Below, piece by piece: positions 17,957 through 25,436 of a stretch of DNA of 64,000 bases. Made by a program: the position numbers and the translations under genes. The stretch lies in contig NZ_JABXYU010000001.1 in assembly GCF_013394795.1 (NCBI RefSeq), positions 310,001-374,000 of the forward strand. Reading direction: 5' to 3'. The stretch's first letter is position 1. Every line of letters begins with the position of its first letter. The notes under the pieces are model-generated. The model ran no database searches. It was not told where the DNA came from and saw only the letters and a program-made list of their open reading frames with translations. The DNA is from Leptotrichia sp. oral taxon 223 (GTDB lineage Bacteria > Fusobacteriota > Fusobacteriia > Fusobacteriales > Leptotrichiaceae).

Positions 17957-18898
17957 TTATAAAATTTCAAATTCAAGACCACATTTTTTTAATGCCTTTT
18001 TAAAATCTTCTGGCAATTCTGCAATAAATTCCATATTTTCTTCTGTAATCGGATGTTGGAATTCAAGCTTATAAGCGTGAAGCATTTGGCGTTTTTCAGT
18101 ATCTGTTCTACCATAGACACTGTCGCCTAGAATTGGATAACCTAAATGTTTCATGTGAACTCTAATTTGGTGAGTCCTTCCAGTCTCAATATGAACTTTA
18201 ACAAGCGTAAATTTTTCCGTCTGTGAAATTACTTCGTAATTGGTAATTGCAGTTTTTCCTGAATTCAAGTCATTTATTACTGTCATTTTCTTCCTATCGT
18301 TTTTATCACGCCCAATTTGTGTTACAATTCTTCCGCTTTTCTGGTTTAGTTTTCCTTTTAAAATTGCAAGATAAGTTTTTTTTACAGTTTTATCATGAAA
18401 CATTTGTGACAATTTTAGATGTGCCTTGTCATTTTTGGCGATTATTAAAAGTCCGCTTGTGTCCTTATCTAGCCTATGCACAATGCCAGGACGAATTTCT
18501 CCGTTTATTCCTGACAAATCTTTGATGTGATACAAAATTGCATTTACAAGCGTTCCTGAATAATATCCGTTTGCAGGATGTACGACAATTCCAGCTTTTT
18601 TATTGATAACTGCCAAATCATTATCTTCATAAATTATTTCAATATCAATGTTTTCAGGTTTGATTTCAACAGTTTCCAATTCTGGAATTACAACTTTTAT
18701 TATATCATTTTCTTCAATTTTATAGGCAGGCTTTGTCTTTTTTTCATTTACCAAAATATTTTCATCTTTTATAAGCTGCTGAATACGTGTCCGTGTCAAC
18801 TCCAGCCTTTCCGACAAAAATTTATCAATCCTGCTCCCAGCCTCTTCACTCAAAACAACAATATTTTCCTCCAATGTCATTTTATACTTATCTTCCAT
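17957..18898 (-). CDS. rluD: RluD-family 23S rRNA pseudouridine synthase
   Basis: Changes uridine to pseudouridine in large-subunit rRNA. An S4 RNA-binding domain (SRIDKFLSERL...QQLIKDENILVNEKKTK, residues about 17-60) precedes the synthase domain with VHPANGYYSGTLVNAIL and the catalytic motif RPGIVHRLDKDTSGLL (Asp). HIETGRTHQIRVHM and DSVYG-TD close the domain. The length of 313 is typical. The name rluD is by family; RluC and RluA-like proteins share these motifs, so the target site is not certain. Confidence 0.88.
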   Translation of the reverse strand: MEDKYKMTLEENIVVLSEEAGSRIDKFLSERLELTRTRIQQLIKDENILVNEKKTKPAYKIEENDIIKVVIPELETVEIKPENIDIEIIYEDNDLAVINKKAGIVVHPANGYYSGTLVNAILYHIKDLSGINGEIRPGIVHRLDKDTSGLLIIAKNDKAHLKLSQMFHDKTVKKTYLAILKGKLNQKSGRIVTQIGRDKNDRKKMTVINDLNSGKTAITNYEVISQTEKFTLVKVHIETGRTHQIRVHMKHLGYPILGDSVYGRTDTEKRQMLHAYKLEFQHPITEENMEFIAELPEDFKKALKKCGLEFEIL

Positions 18899-18931
18899 AA
18901 AATCACTCTTTCCCTAATCTCAAATATTTTC

Positions 18932-19348
18932 TTAACTCTCATCATCACATTTCTGAAAAATACTCATCTCCTCTGAATACCCTCGATTATGATGATTCTT
19001 AGCCAAAATTGCTACTTCCTTATCAATCTTTTCTAATTTTTCAAAACTTTTCTGTGCATGATTTCGTAACTGTGTTTTAAATCCCAATTTATGCAAAACT
19101 CTTGTTACAATCGACACATTTCCCTTCCCGCAGTCGTGTAGAAGTGCCAATTTCAAATATTTCTCATTATTTTTTAGTTCCGTTTTTTTCACTTTTTTAT
19201 AAACTTCAAGCGAATGAAACTTATCATAATCAGACATTTCCAAAAATATTTTCCTTTCTTTTTCTGTCAATTTTTTCAAAGCCTCATTCATATAAGCCCT
19301 GTTAATTTTTGGTTTAAAATACTCCATCGCTTTTCTAATAATATACAT
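18932..19348 (-). CDS. HD-domain protein (probable phosphohydrolase)
   Basis: A 138-residue protein with the HD metal-binding pattern: FHSLEVYKKV (His), LKLALLHDCGKG (His-Asp) and a late LAKNHHNRGY. The short length suggests an HD domain alone. Similar HDIG-type proteins hydrolyse phosphate esters of nucleotides, but the substrate cannot be read here. It lies between a TruA-like gene (24 bp upstream) and rluD (33 bp downstream), all on the minus strand, so an RNA-related operon is likely. Confidence 0.8.
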   Translation of the reverse strand: MYIIRKAMEYFKPKINRAYMNEALKKLTEKERKIFLEMSDYDKFHSLEVYKKVKKTELKNNEKYLKLALLHDCGKGNVSIVTRVLHKLGFKTQLRNHAQKSFEKLEKIDKEVAILAKNHHNRGYSEEMSIFQKCDDES

Positions 19349-19372
19349 TTTTCCAACCTTTTCCTTAATTTT

Positions 19373-20395
19373 TTACATTTCTTTCACAACTATATCCCCA
19401 AAAATCCTCTTTAACTTTTTAATATTCTTTCCTCTTTTCCCGATAAATTCCCCTTTATCTTTCTTTTCAACGAAAAATACCGTAAAATAACTATTTTTTT
19501 CAATTTTTCTAACTTTACTAAGGCTTTTTAATTGTTCATTCAAATCGTCTATTTTGATTTCAGAATTTTCTATTTCCAAATTTTCATTATTATTCTTTTT
19601 CAAATTTATCAATTCTTCAATATTTTTTACATCAAAAAAACTGATTTTCTCCAATTCCTCTGAAAAGTCAACTTTCACAAGTGTCAAATATTTCCCATCC
19701 AGTGATTTATCTTTTATCCCCAATTTCCTGTTTTCAAAATTCTCATCATTTAACTTTTCAATATCAAACTTTGTATTATTTAAAATAAAATTGCTCATAA
19801 TCCGCACCTGCTGTGGTAAAAATCCATCTCCCACAAAATACAGTTTATCATTTTCATATTTTACAAAAATTTCTCTTGTGTGATTTTTTAATTTTTTCCC
19901 CTTTTCTGAAGTAAATTCGTAAAAATTCTTTTTCCCAGACACTTTTTCACAAATTTGAGTTATTCTCTTCTCGTCGTTTTTTACAAGATTTTTCGGGTAT
20001 TCATAAATATAATATCTTTTTTCAATCATTTGTGGAAATTCAAGAAACGGCAATGTTCTTACTATTTTATTTATTTTTAGCCCTTCTGTTTCCAAAAATT
20101 TTAATTTTGAAAAATCAATTATCTCTTTGGAATTTATATAAAGAATATTTTCCTTTGCACTCACATTTGCGTCAGTTCTTCCAGCCTGCTGAATACCTTT
20201 AAAAATCCTAATTTTGTTATTTTCCAGAATTTTTCTAAATTCCGCCTTCACACTTTTTTTATTTGGGTTTTCATCAAAAGATTCAAATTTCTGCCCATCA
20301 TATTTCACAAAAAACATATATCCGAAATATTTTGTATTCTCAAAATCTCTTATCAATTTATCCATTTCTGTCTTCTCCGTATCAATTTTCTTCAT
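19373..20395 (-). CDS. Divergent TruA-type pseudouridine synthase with C-terminal KH domain
   Basis: A 340-residue protein. Residues about 20-235 resemble TruA: FFVKYDGQKFESF, and the catalytic block IQQAGRTDANVSAKENI with the nucleophile Asp, then RYYIYEYP and FVGDGFLPQQVRIM. TruA modifies U38-40 in the tRNA anticodon arm. The sequence is unusually divergent. Residues about 290-340 form a KH-like RNA-binding unit with the GXXG loop in GEFIGKRGKNIKKLKRIFG. I do not know this fusion from standard TruA proteins. AAGGATG precedes the ATG. Confidence 0.8.
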   Translation of the reverse strand: MKKIDTEKTEMDKLIRDFENTKYFGYMFFVKYDGQKFESFDENPNKKSVKAEFRKILENNKIRIFKGIQQAGRTDANVSAKENILYINSKEIIDFSKLKFLETEGLKINKIVRTLPFLEFPQMIEKRYYIYEYPKNLVKNDEKRITQICEKVSGKKNFYEFTSEKGKKLKNHTREIFVKYENDKLYFVGDGFLPQQVRIMSNFILNNTKFDIEKLNDENFENRKLGIKDKSLDGKYLTLVKVDFSEELEKISFFDVKNIEELINLKKNNNENLEIENSEIKIDDLNEQLKSLSKVRKIEKNSYFTVFFVEKKDKGEFIGKRGKNIKKLKRIFGDIVVKEM

Positions 20396-20568
20396 TTTTC
20401 ATCCTTCGTCAATTTTTTTATTTTATACGTACAGTAAAAATACTTTAAAATCCAAATCAAAAACCTACTCAAACCCCAAATTTATTAAGTTTTTACTAGT
20501 TCAGATTAAAAAAAGATTTGATTACATTTTATCATTTTCTCTAACAAATGTATAGCATTTTACATATT

Positions 20569-20606
20569 AAAAAAAATCGCTTTAATATAAAAATACTAAA
20601 ACGACT
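20569..20606 (-). terminator. Rho-independent terminator of the HAD phosphatase gene
   Basis: On the minus strand a 13-bp stem (20606-20594 with 20587-20575, three wobble pairs) and a 6-nt loop are followed by eight T. It lies 15 bp past the stop at 20621. Confidence 0.85.
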
Positions 20607-20620
20607 TTCTCAAAAACTTT

Positions 20621-21283
20621 CTATTCACCTTCTATTTTTTCAATAATTTCCCGAACGCTAGACACCTTCACATCTTCATCAATTCCATCCTCACCTTTTA
20701 CTTCGCCAAATCCCCATTTGCAGTAAACAATATCAATTCCAGCATTTTTGGCAGTATTTACATCCACCAGCATATCTCCAACAAATAATATTTTTTCTTT
20801 TGAAATATTTAAGTTTTGTGCCATTTTATCAACATTGTACGGATTTGGCTTATTTGGATATTCCTTTTCATTTGAACCAAATATTCCATCAAATTTCCAT
20901 TTGGATAACTTTTTATCAACAGCAGACAAAGCTGTTTTGTGATCCTTGTTTGTTACAATACCTTTTTTCACACCATTCTTTTCCAAAAAATCAAGCAATT
21001 CAGGTATTCCTTCATAAGGTTCAACACCATAGTCAAAGTAAATATCATAATATTTTCTTATAACTTTTTCCATTTCCTCTTTCGTTACATCCTCATATTT
21101 CTCTTTTCCCAAAATATTCCGTGCAAGCCCTGAAACTCCACCACCGACAAATTTTACACATTCACCAATAGAATACTGTTTTTTTCCAAGTTCCTCCATC
21201 GCTGAATTTACAGTCTTTGTAATAGATTTCGACGTATCCATAAGCGTTCCATCCAAATCAAATATAACTAAATCATATTTCAT
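20621..21283 (-). CDS. gph: HAD hydrolase, phosphoglycolate phosphatase-like
   Basis: A 220-residue HAD superfamily enzyme, subfamily IA. Motif I is IFDLDGTLMDTS, motif II GIVTNKDHKTA, and motif III with IV reads NKPNPYNVDKM...ILFVGDMLVDVNTAKNAG. The helical cap between motifs I and II matches Gph/PpaX proteins, which dephosphorylate phosphoglycolate or pyrophosphate. The true substrate cannot be told from sequence. A strong AAGGAGTGAG site precedes the ATG and a terminator follows directly, so it is a single-gene unit. Confidence 0.85.
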   Translation of the reverse strand: MKYDLVIFDLDGTLMDTSKSITKTVNSAMEELGKKQYSIGECVKFVGGGVSGLARNILGKEKYEDVTKEEMEKVIRKYYDIYFDYGVEPYEGIPELLDFLEKNGVKKGIVTNKDHKTALSAVDKKLSKWKFDGIFGSNEKEYPNKPNPYNVDKMAQNLNISKEKILFVGDMLVDVNTAKNAGIDIVYCKWGFGEVKGEDGIDEDVKVSSVREIIEKIEGE

Positions 21284-21498
21284 AAATTTCCACTCACTCC
21301 TTTCCCATTATTTCCGTTAATTATTTACAAAAGTTTACAAAATCCTATTAATATAGCATTTTTATTTTCAATTTTTCTTATTTCTTCTAAAATTTTGACA
21401 AAACTTTAATTTCTTACTGTATAAATTCTGTTATTATTCAATTTCTGAAACTTCCTACTTTTGCAATTTTCTCTAATCCACCTAATTTCTTAATTTTT

Positions 21499-21720
21499 TT
21501 ACGCTTCAGGCTCAATAACATTTCCGTCATCATCAATTGGATTTCCTTCATCATCCACTCTAACCACTTTAATACTGTCCAAATGCCCCCTCACACTTTC
21601 CTTAAATTTTTCAATATACATTTTTCTATATTTTTCACGCTCTTTCTTTTCTTCCTCTGTCAATTCCCTCTCACGTGCCAACTTTGAAAATTCATTTATC
21701 TTTTTAATAATATCTTCCAT
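21499..21720 (-). CDS. DUF896/YnzC-family small protein
   Basis: A 73-residue cytoplasmic protein. MEDIIKKINEFSKLARER and LTEEEKKEREKYRKMYIEKF match the DUF896 helix-loop-helix family (YnzC, YneB-type), whose role is unclear. The family pattern continues with ESVRGHLDSIKVV. An acidic C-terminal tail with D-G-N repeats (GNPIDDDGN) extends beyond the core. I start at 21720, where DUF896 proteins begin and an AAAGGA site lies about 11 bp upstream, and not at an ATG further 5'. Confidence 0.88.
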   Translation of the reverse strand: MEDIIKKINEFSKLARERELTEEEKKEREKYRKMYIEKFKESVRGHLDSIKVVRVDDEGNPIDDDGNVIEPEA

Positions 21721-22188
21721 TTTTCTAATTTCCTTTCTAAAAAATATTACTTTCATTTCTAATTTCCATCTCAATTTTTATCTAAAATATGATATAAAAT
21801 AAAATTTATTGATATTAAACTCTTAGTGTTGAGATTATTTTTTATCTTTTTTTCCAATTTATAAATTTTATAATCCAAAAAGTATATAACAATATTATTA
21901 TACTGTATCGCTTATAATTTATCAATATTTTTTAAGAAAATATTTTTCTAAAGAATTTATATATTTCACAAATTTTTATTTGAAAAAAATTTTGGTTTTA
22001 TACACAGATTACAATATTAATTATAAAATTTTACTAAATTTTATCGCTTTACTATGATTACAACATTTATTTATTTATTTATTTAATAAAAATATAAGTA
22101 TTTACATTCACATATAGATTATGTTAAAATAATAAGAAATATTAATGTTATTAATAAAAAATGATATATCGCAGGGGAGAAAAACAAA
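21721..22188. other. AT-rich intergenic region between divergent genes
   Basis: About 470 bp with no coding frame, RNA fold or repeat that I can support, other than the + strand promoter at 22101-22130. Confidence 0.5.
22101..22130 (+). promoter_or_regulatory. Promoter of the tandem secreted-protein genes
   Basis: TTTACA at 22101-22106 and TAAAAT at 22125-22130 with an 18-bp spacer, each one base from consensus. The start of transcription would be near 22137, about 50 bp before the first gene. Confidence 0.55.
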
Positions 22189-23001
22189 ATGAAAGCAACA
22201 AAAATTATTTTATGTTTTTTTATATTACAAGTAATGATATTTTCTGAACCGAAGCAATTAAATAAAGTAGTGTATTACAATTATAACTATCGAGGTTTTA
22301 CGGACAAATTAAAATTTGGAATGGAGATACATAAAGTAAAAGGATATTGTGGAACTTCAGATTTTATGAAAGAATGCAGCGGTCTACTACAAGTTTTAGA
22401 TCCCAAGTATGCTAACGGCACAGAAAAAAATATGCAAAGTGCAATTAAACTGGATATTGATTTATCAAATTTTAAGGCAAAAAAATATGGAAACATTACT
22501 TTTGATAATGATTATTTGCATTTTAACAGTGAATCAGATATTGTTTTAGGAAATTCTCAAAAAGAAAGTATAAAAAAAATAAGAAAAATGCTGATGATAC
22601 ATGATATGATTAAAAATATAACTACGGATGAAGAAATAATCGAAGTAGATGATGGACCCAGTTCAATGACAGGAACAATACACATAAAAAAAGATTTTTC
22701 GACTTATATTATTATAAAAACTCCTGAATTGTCATACTATACACCTATGTATATTATTGATTATGAAAATGTTAATAAAGCAATTTGGAATTTAGAATAC
22801 AAAGGTAAAAATTTTGATGAATTATATCAAAACTTAAAGCAGTTTATAGCAGAAAACAAGGATAAGAATGGTAAAATTCCAATTGAAAAATATGATAAGT
22901 TTATGGAAAAAGAAATTTATAATGCAAATTTTTATCCAGAGTTAAATAGGGAAATTTTAAAATTAAATGATGAACTGGGATATAATTTCTTTTTAGAATA
23001 A
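22189..23001 (+). CDS. Exported protein of unknown function, tandem paralogue A
   Basis: A 270-residue protein with a signal peptide (IILCFFILQVMIFS). It shares an ordered set of segments with the next gene: KVVYYNYNYRG, KLKFGMEIHKVKGYC, LQVLDPKYANGTEKNM, DIVLGNSQKES, TYIIIKTPELSY and the near-identical DELYQNLKQFIAENKDKNGK. Two Cys early in the mature part are also conserved. No known domain. RBS GGGGAG precedes the ATG. It is the first gene of a two-gene operon (24-bp gap). Confidence 0.75.
   Translation: MKATKIILCFFILQVMIFSEPKQLNKVVYYNYNYRGFTDKLKFGMEIHKVKGYCGTSDFMKECSGLLQVLDPKYANGTEKNMQSAIKLDIDLSNFKAKKYGNITFDNDYLHFNSESDIVLGNSQKESIKKIRKMLMIHDMIKNITTDEEIIEVDDGPSSMTGTIHIKKDFSTYIIIKTPELSYYTPMYIIDYENVNKAIWNLEYKGKNFDELYQNLKQFIAENKDKNGKIPIEKYDKFMEKEIYNANFYPELNREILKLNDELGYNFFLE
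22816..22893 (+). repeat. 78-bp perfect direct repeat within paralogues A and B
   Basis: The 78 bp at 22816-22893 are repeated without a difference at 23683-23760. The sequence on either side has drifted clearly, so the block stands out from the rest of the two genes. Confidence 0.85.
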
Positions 23002-23025
23002 AGAAAACAATAAAGGAGATCAACT

Positions 23026-23862
23026 ATGAATTGTCAAATTATTTTGGAAAAAAAATTTAAAATATCAAGTTGGTGTTTATTTCTTAGTCTTATGATAATA
23101 TTTCAAAGTTCAGGTTTTACTAATTCATTTGAAGCAGACAAGATAGTTTATTATGAGTATTTTCCCCTTCTTAGTGAAAAAATAAAATCTGGAATGGAAA
23201 TTTATAAAATAAATAATGGACATGGATACTGTGTACTTGATTATAATGAACGTTGTAATGGAAATTTATACATTCTAGATCCAAAATATCTTAATTATTC
23301 TGAAAGAAATATGACAACTTTAGTTAAATTTGAAATTAATACTTCAAATTTTAATATGACAGAATATAGAGATATTGCTTTTAAAAATAATATTCCTGTT
23401 TTTGAAAGTAAAAAAAACATTGTGTTGAATGATTCTAGAAAAGAACTTGTAACAAAAATACAAAAAATGTTATTAATTTATGATACAATACAAAAAATGA
23501 AACTGGATGATAAATTTTTGGAAGAAGATATAACATTCAAAAAAGATAAAAGCACAAAAAAAATTTTTTCAACATATATTATTATAAAAATTCCTGAACT
23601 GTCTTTTCCACATATGTATGTATTAGATTATGACAATGCTGATGACAGTGTTTGGCGTGCGGAATATACAGGTAAAAGTTTGGATGAATTATATCAAAAC
23701 TTAAAGCAGTTTATAGCAGAAAACAAGGATAAGAATGGTAAAATTCCAATTGAAAAATATAATAAATTTATGGAAGATGAAATTTATGGAACAAATTTCT
23801 ATCCTGAACTAACTAAAAAAATTTTAGAATTAAAAAATGATTTTATGGGGTATTTTAATTAA
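23026..23862 (+). CDS. Exported protein of unknown function, tandem paralogue B
   Basis: A 278-residue protein whose N-terminal hydrophobic segment (WCLFLSLMIIFQSSGF) should act as a signal peptide, after an unusually long charged start of 15 residues. It parallels the upstream gene along its whole length, with about one third to two fifths identity by eye, except for a C-terminal block that is identical at DNA level over 78 bp. An AAGGAG site precedes the ATG, and an AT-rich terminator follows 13 bp after the stop. Function unknown. Confidence 0.75.
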   Translation: MNCQIILEKKFKISSWCLFLSLMIIFQSSGFTNSFEADKIVYYEYFPLLSEKIKSGMEIYKINNGHGYCVLDYNERCNGNLYILDPKYLNYSERNMTTLVKFEINTSNFNMTEYRDIAFKNNIPVFESKKNIVLNDSRKELVTKIQKMLLIYDTIQKMKLDDKFLEEDITFKKDKSTKKIFSTYIIIKIPELSFPHMYVLDYDNADDSVWRAEYTGKSLDELYQNLKQFIAENKDKNGKIPIEKYNKFMEDEIYGTNFYPELTKKILELKNDFMGYFN

Positions 23863-23875
23863 AAACAAATAATTG

Positions 23876-23913
23876 AAATAATCATTGTTGTTAAAAATAA
23901 TGATTATTTTTTT
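23876..23913 (+). terminator. AT-rich hairpin terminator
   Basis: An 11-bp stem (AAATAATCATT with AATGATTATTT) and a 12-nt loop ending in seven T, 13 bp after the stop of paralogue B. Confidence 0.7.
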
Positions 23914-24074
23914 ATAAAAGATTTTCACATTTTCCTATAGTCATATAAACACCTTTCTTTCATTAATGGCAGATTGAATAACTCTATTATAATGGAACAT
24001 TTCCACACTCACATAGCGAGCAATTTTATATTTCGTACATCTTGCATACTCAACTGACTAAAGTTAATAACAAA

Positions 24075-24107
24075 AAATCACAGTTAATCTTAATAACCGT
24101 GATTTTC
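24075..24107. repeat. Short hairpin in the 23.9-24.5 kb gap
   Basis: Arms 24075-24087 and 24095-24107 pair over 13 bp with one mismatch around a 7-nt loop. T-rich sequence follows on the + strand. It may be a second terminator. The rest of 23914-24220 holds nothing I can support. Confidence 0.4.
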
Positions 24108-24221
24108 ATTTGCAAAAAAATTTTATTTTTATTTATTATTCTATCTTATTATTTTTTAAAATTCTGAAGCTATATAAGCAATCAAAACAACATACGATAT
24201 AAAAATATTTACAATATTATA

Positions 24222-24617
24222 CTAAACCCCATTTAAATAATGGATTTATTACAAACTTTTCTAGCAAAGAATAAAAACCTAATATTTTCAAATAATTAAA
24301 ACATCATTTTCACTTTTTAAACAGAGTCTAGTATAAACTAATCCGTCGGAGCATTTTTCTGTGCTGGCAAAACTGTTTGAGCATAGCGAGTTTTTTGTCA
24401 GTGCAGAAAAATGTCGTAGACTAGCCATAGGTTGTAGGATTTGCGGCAATGAGCAATCCTACGAAAATAAAAAAGAAAAATCATAGTAATATGAAAAAAT
24501 ATTTATTAATCAAAATATCTAAAAAATAATAAAAAACAATTTAGTTGAAATGATTATGAATTAGCTATCAAATAACCTTATTATAAAAATTTATTCTTAT
24601 TTCTAAACGGGGTTTAG
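24222..24617. mobile_element. MITE-like element, copy A (396 bp, with 135-bp insert)
   Basis: Ends CTAAACCCCATTTAAA and TTCTAAACGGGGTTTAG are inverted repeats of each other. TA lies directly outside both ends (24220-24221 and 24618-24619), as expected of a TA target-site duplication of the IS630/Tc1-mariner type. A second copy with the same ends and interior lies at 61624-61884. There is no transposase. The right end sits inside a membrane-protein gene. An extra 135 bp (24338-24472) not present in the second copy holds two hairpins. Confidence 0.8.
24338..24472. repeat. 135-bp hairpin-forming insert in MITE copy A
   Basis: Compared with copy B these 135 bp are extra. Arms 24352-24373 and 24390-24413 form a stem of over 20 bp with wobbles and small bulges (perfect for the outer CATTTTTCTG with CAGAAAAATG). 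A second stem pairs GTAGGATTTGC (24434) with GCAATCCTAC (24453-24462), with one bulged base. It is richer in G and C than the element around it. Confidence 0.7.
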
Positions 24618-24908
24618 TATTAATTAAAGACAACATTAAATATCCATAATCCAATTTATTATTCTTTTTTCTTAGAATTAACACTATACAAATCAATATA
24701 ACAGGTAGAAAAAACATAACAGGATACAAACCAAATATACTGAATAATGCAATTAAAAAGATTATTATGTCAATCACCATTATTGCAAATAACAAATAAT
24801 TATAAACTTTTTTATCCTTTTTTTGAAAAAGAAAACCCTTATAATATTAAAGAGAATTTTGAATAATTCGTAAAAAAGTATTACAACTGTCATTAAAATT
24901 AATACCAT
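24568..24908 (-). pseudogene. Broken small membrane-protein gene, frameshifted and cut by the MITE
   Basis: From the ATG at 24908 (GGAG site) a frame encodes MVLILMTVVILFYELF...VFFFKKR and then stops. The protein pattern continues in the next frame after a run of seven A on the coding strand (24818-24824) with YNYLLFAIMVIDIII, two more hydrophobic segments and LRKKNNKL. That second part matches the upstream neighbour (MKRKNNKF). The frame then runs into the MITE at LSLI, so its last 17 or so codons come from the element. The gene is 17 bp downstream of its paralogue and would have been co-transcribed. Confidence 0.7.
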
Positions 24909-24925
24909 TTTACCTTCTCCTTGAT

Positions 24926-25435
24926 TCAAATTTTTCCTGTCTTTTCCAACAACATAAAAGTTTTAAGTGAAATTGCAGATATATTGAGTAAATTAGCCAT
25001 TATTAATGTTGAATATGTATATCTATTTAATCTATTATCATCTTTTACAAAATTTGCAATTATAAAAATCGGTATTTGTAAAACTATAATTCCATAAAAT
25101 TGCATATTTCCATGATAAATCAATCCTAACAAATCAGTAAAAACTAAAGAAAAAGCAACATAAGACAAGAACTTGTTATTTTTTCTTTTCATTATCATAA
25201 ACAATAAAACAACCAAAATACATACTATTACGTGCAAACCTTGGTTTTGTGAAAAAAAATCCTTGCCCAAAATTTTTATACATAAAAGCAAATACACTAT
25301 TCCAAAAACTAAATCACCCCATAAAAACTTCTTAATTTCTTTTTTCTGAAAAACTTTTATAAAACAAAAAATAAATCTAAATAAGCTATAAAGCATCAAT
25401 AAATCTAAAAATATAAGCACAGTCAATTCTTCCAA
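24926..25435 (-). CDS. Small integral membrane protein of unknown function
   Basis: A 169-residue protein with about five hydrophobic segments (residues about 5-27, 43-58, 66-85, 92-108, 113-132) and no motif I recognise. It begins with TTG at 25435, one base after the stop of the rclA-like gene, with GGGAG about 11 bp upstream inside that gene, so translation is probably coupled. A damaged paralogue follows it. The link with a redox enzyme may point to a stress role, but this is only context. Confidence 0.65.
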   Translation of the reverse strand: MEELTVLIFLDLLMLYSLFRFIFCFIKVFQKKEIKKFLWGDLVFGIVYLLLCIKILGKDFFSQNQGLHVIVCILVVLLFMIMKRKNNKFLSYVAFSLVFTDLLGLIYHGNMQFYGIIVLQIPIFIIANFVKDDNRLNRYTYSTLIMANLLNISAISLKTFMLLEKTGKI

Positions 25436-25436
25436 T

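Noticed and set aside
23930-24060. Minus-strand segment reading ...KIARYVSVEMFHYNRVIQSAINER..., like the end of an IS3-type transposase
   Set aside because: Only about 31 codons are open and no other transposase motif is near. The likeness is too short to support a call.
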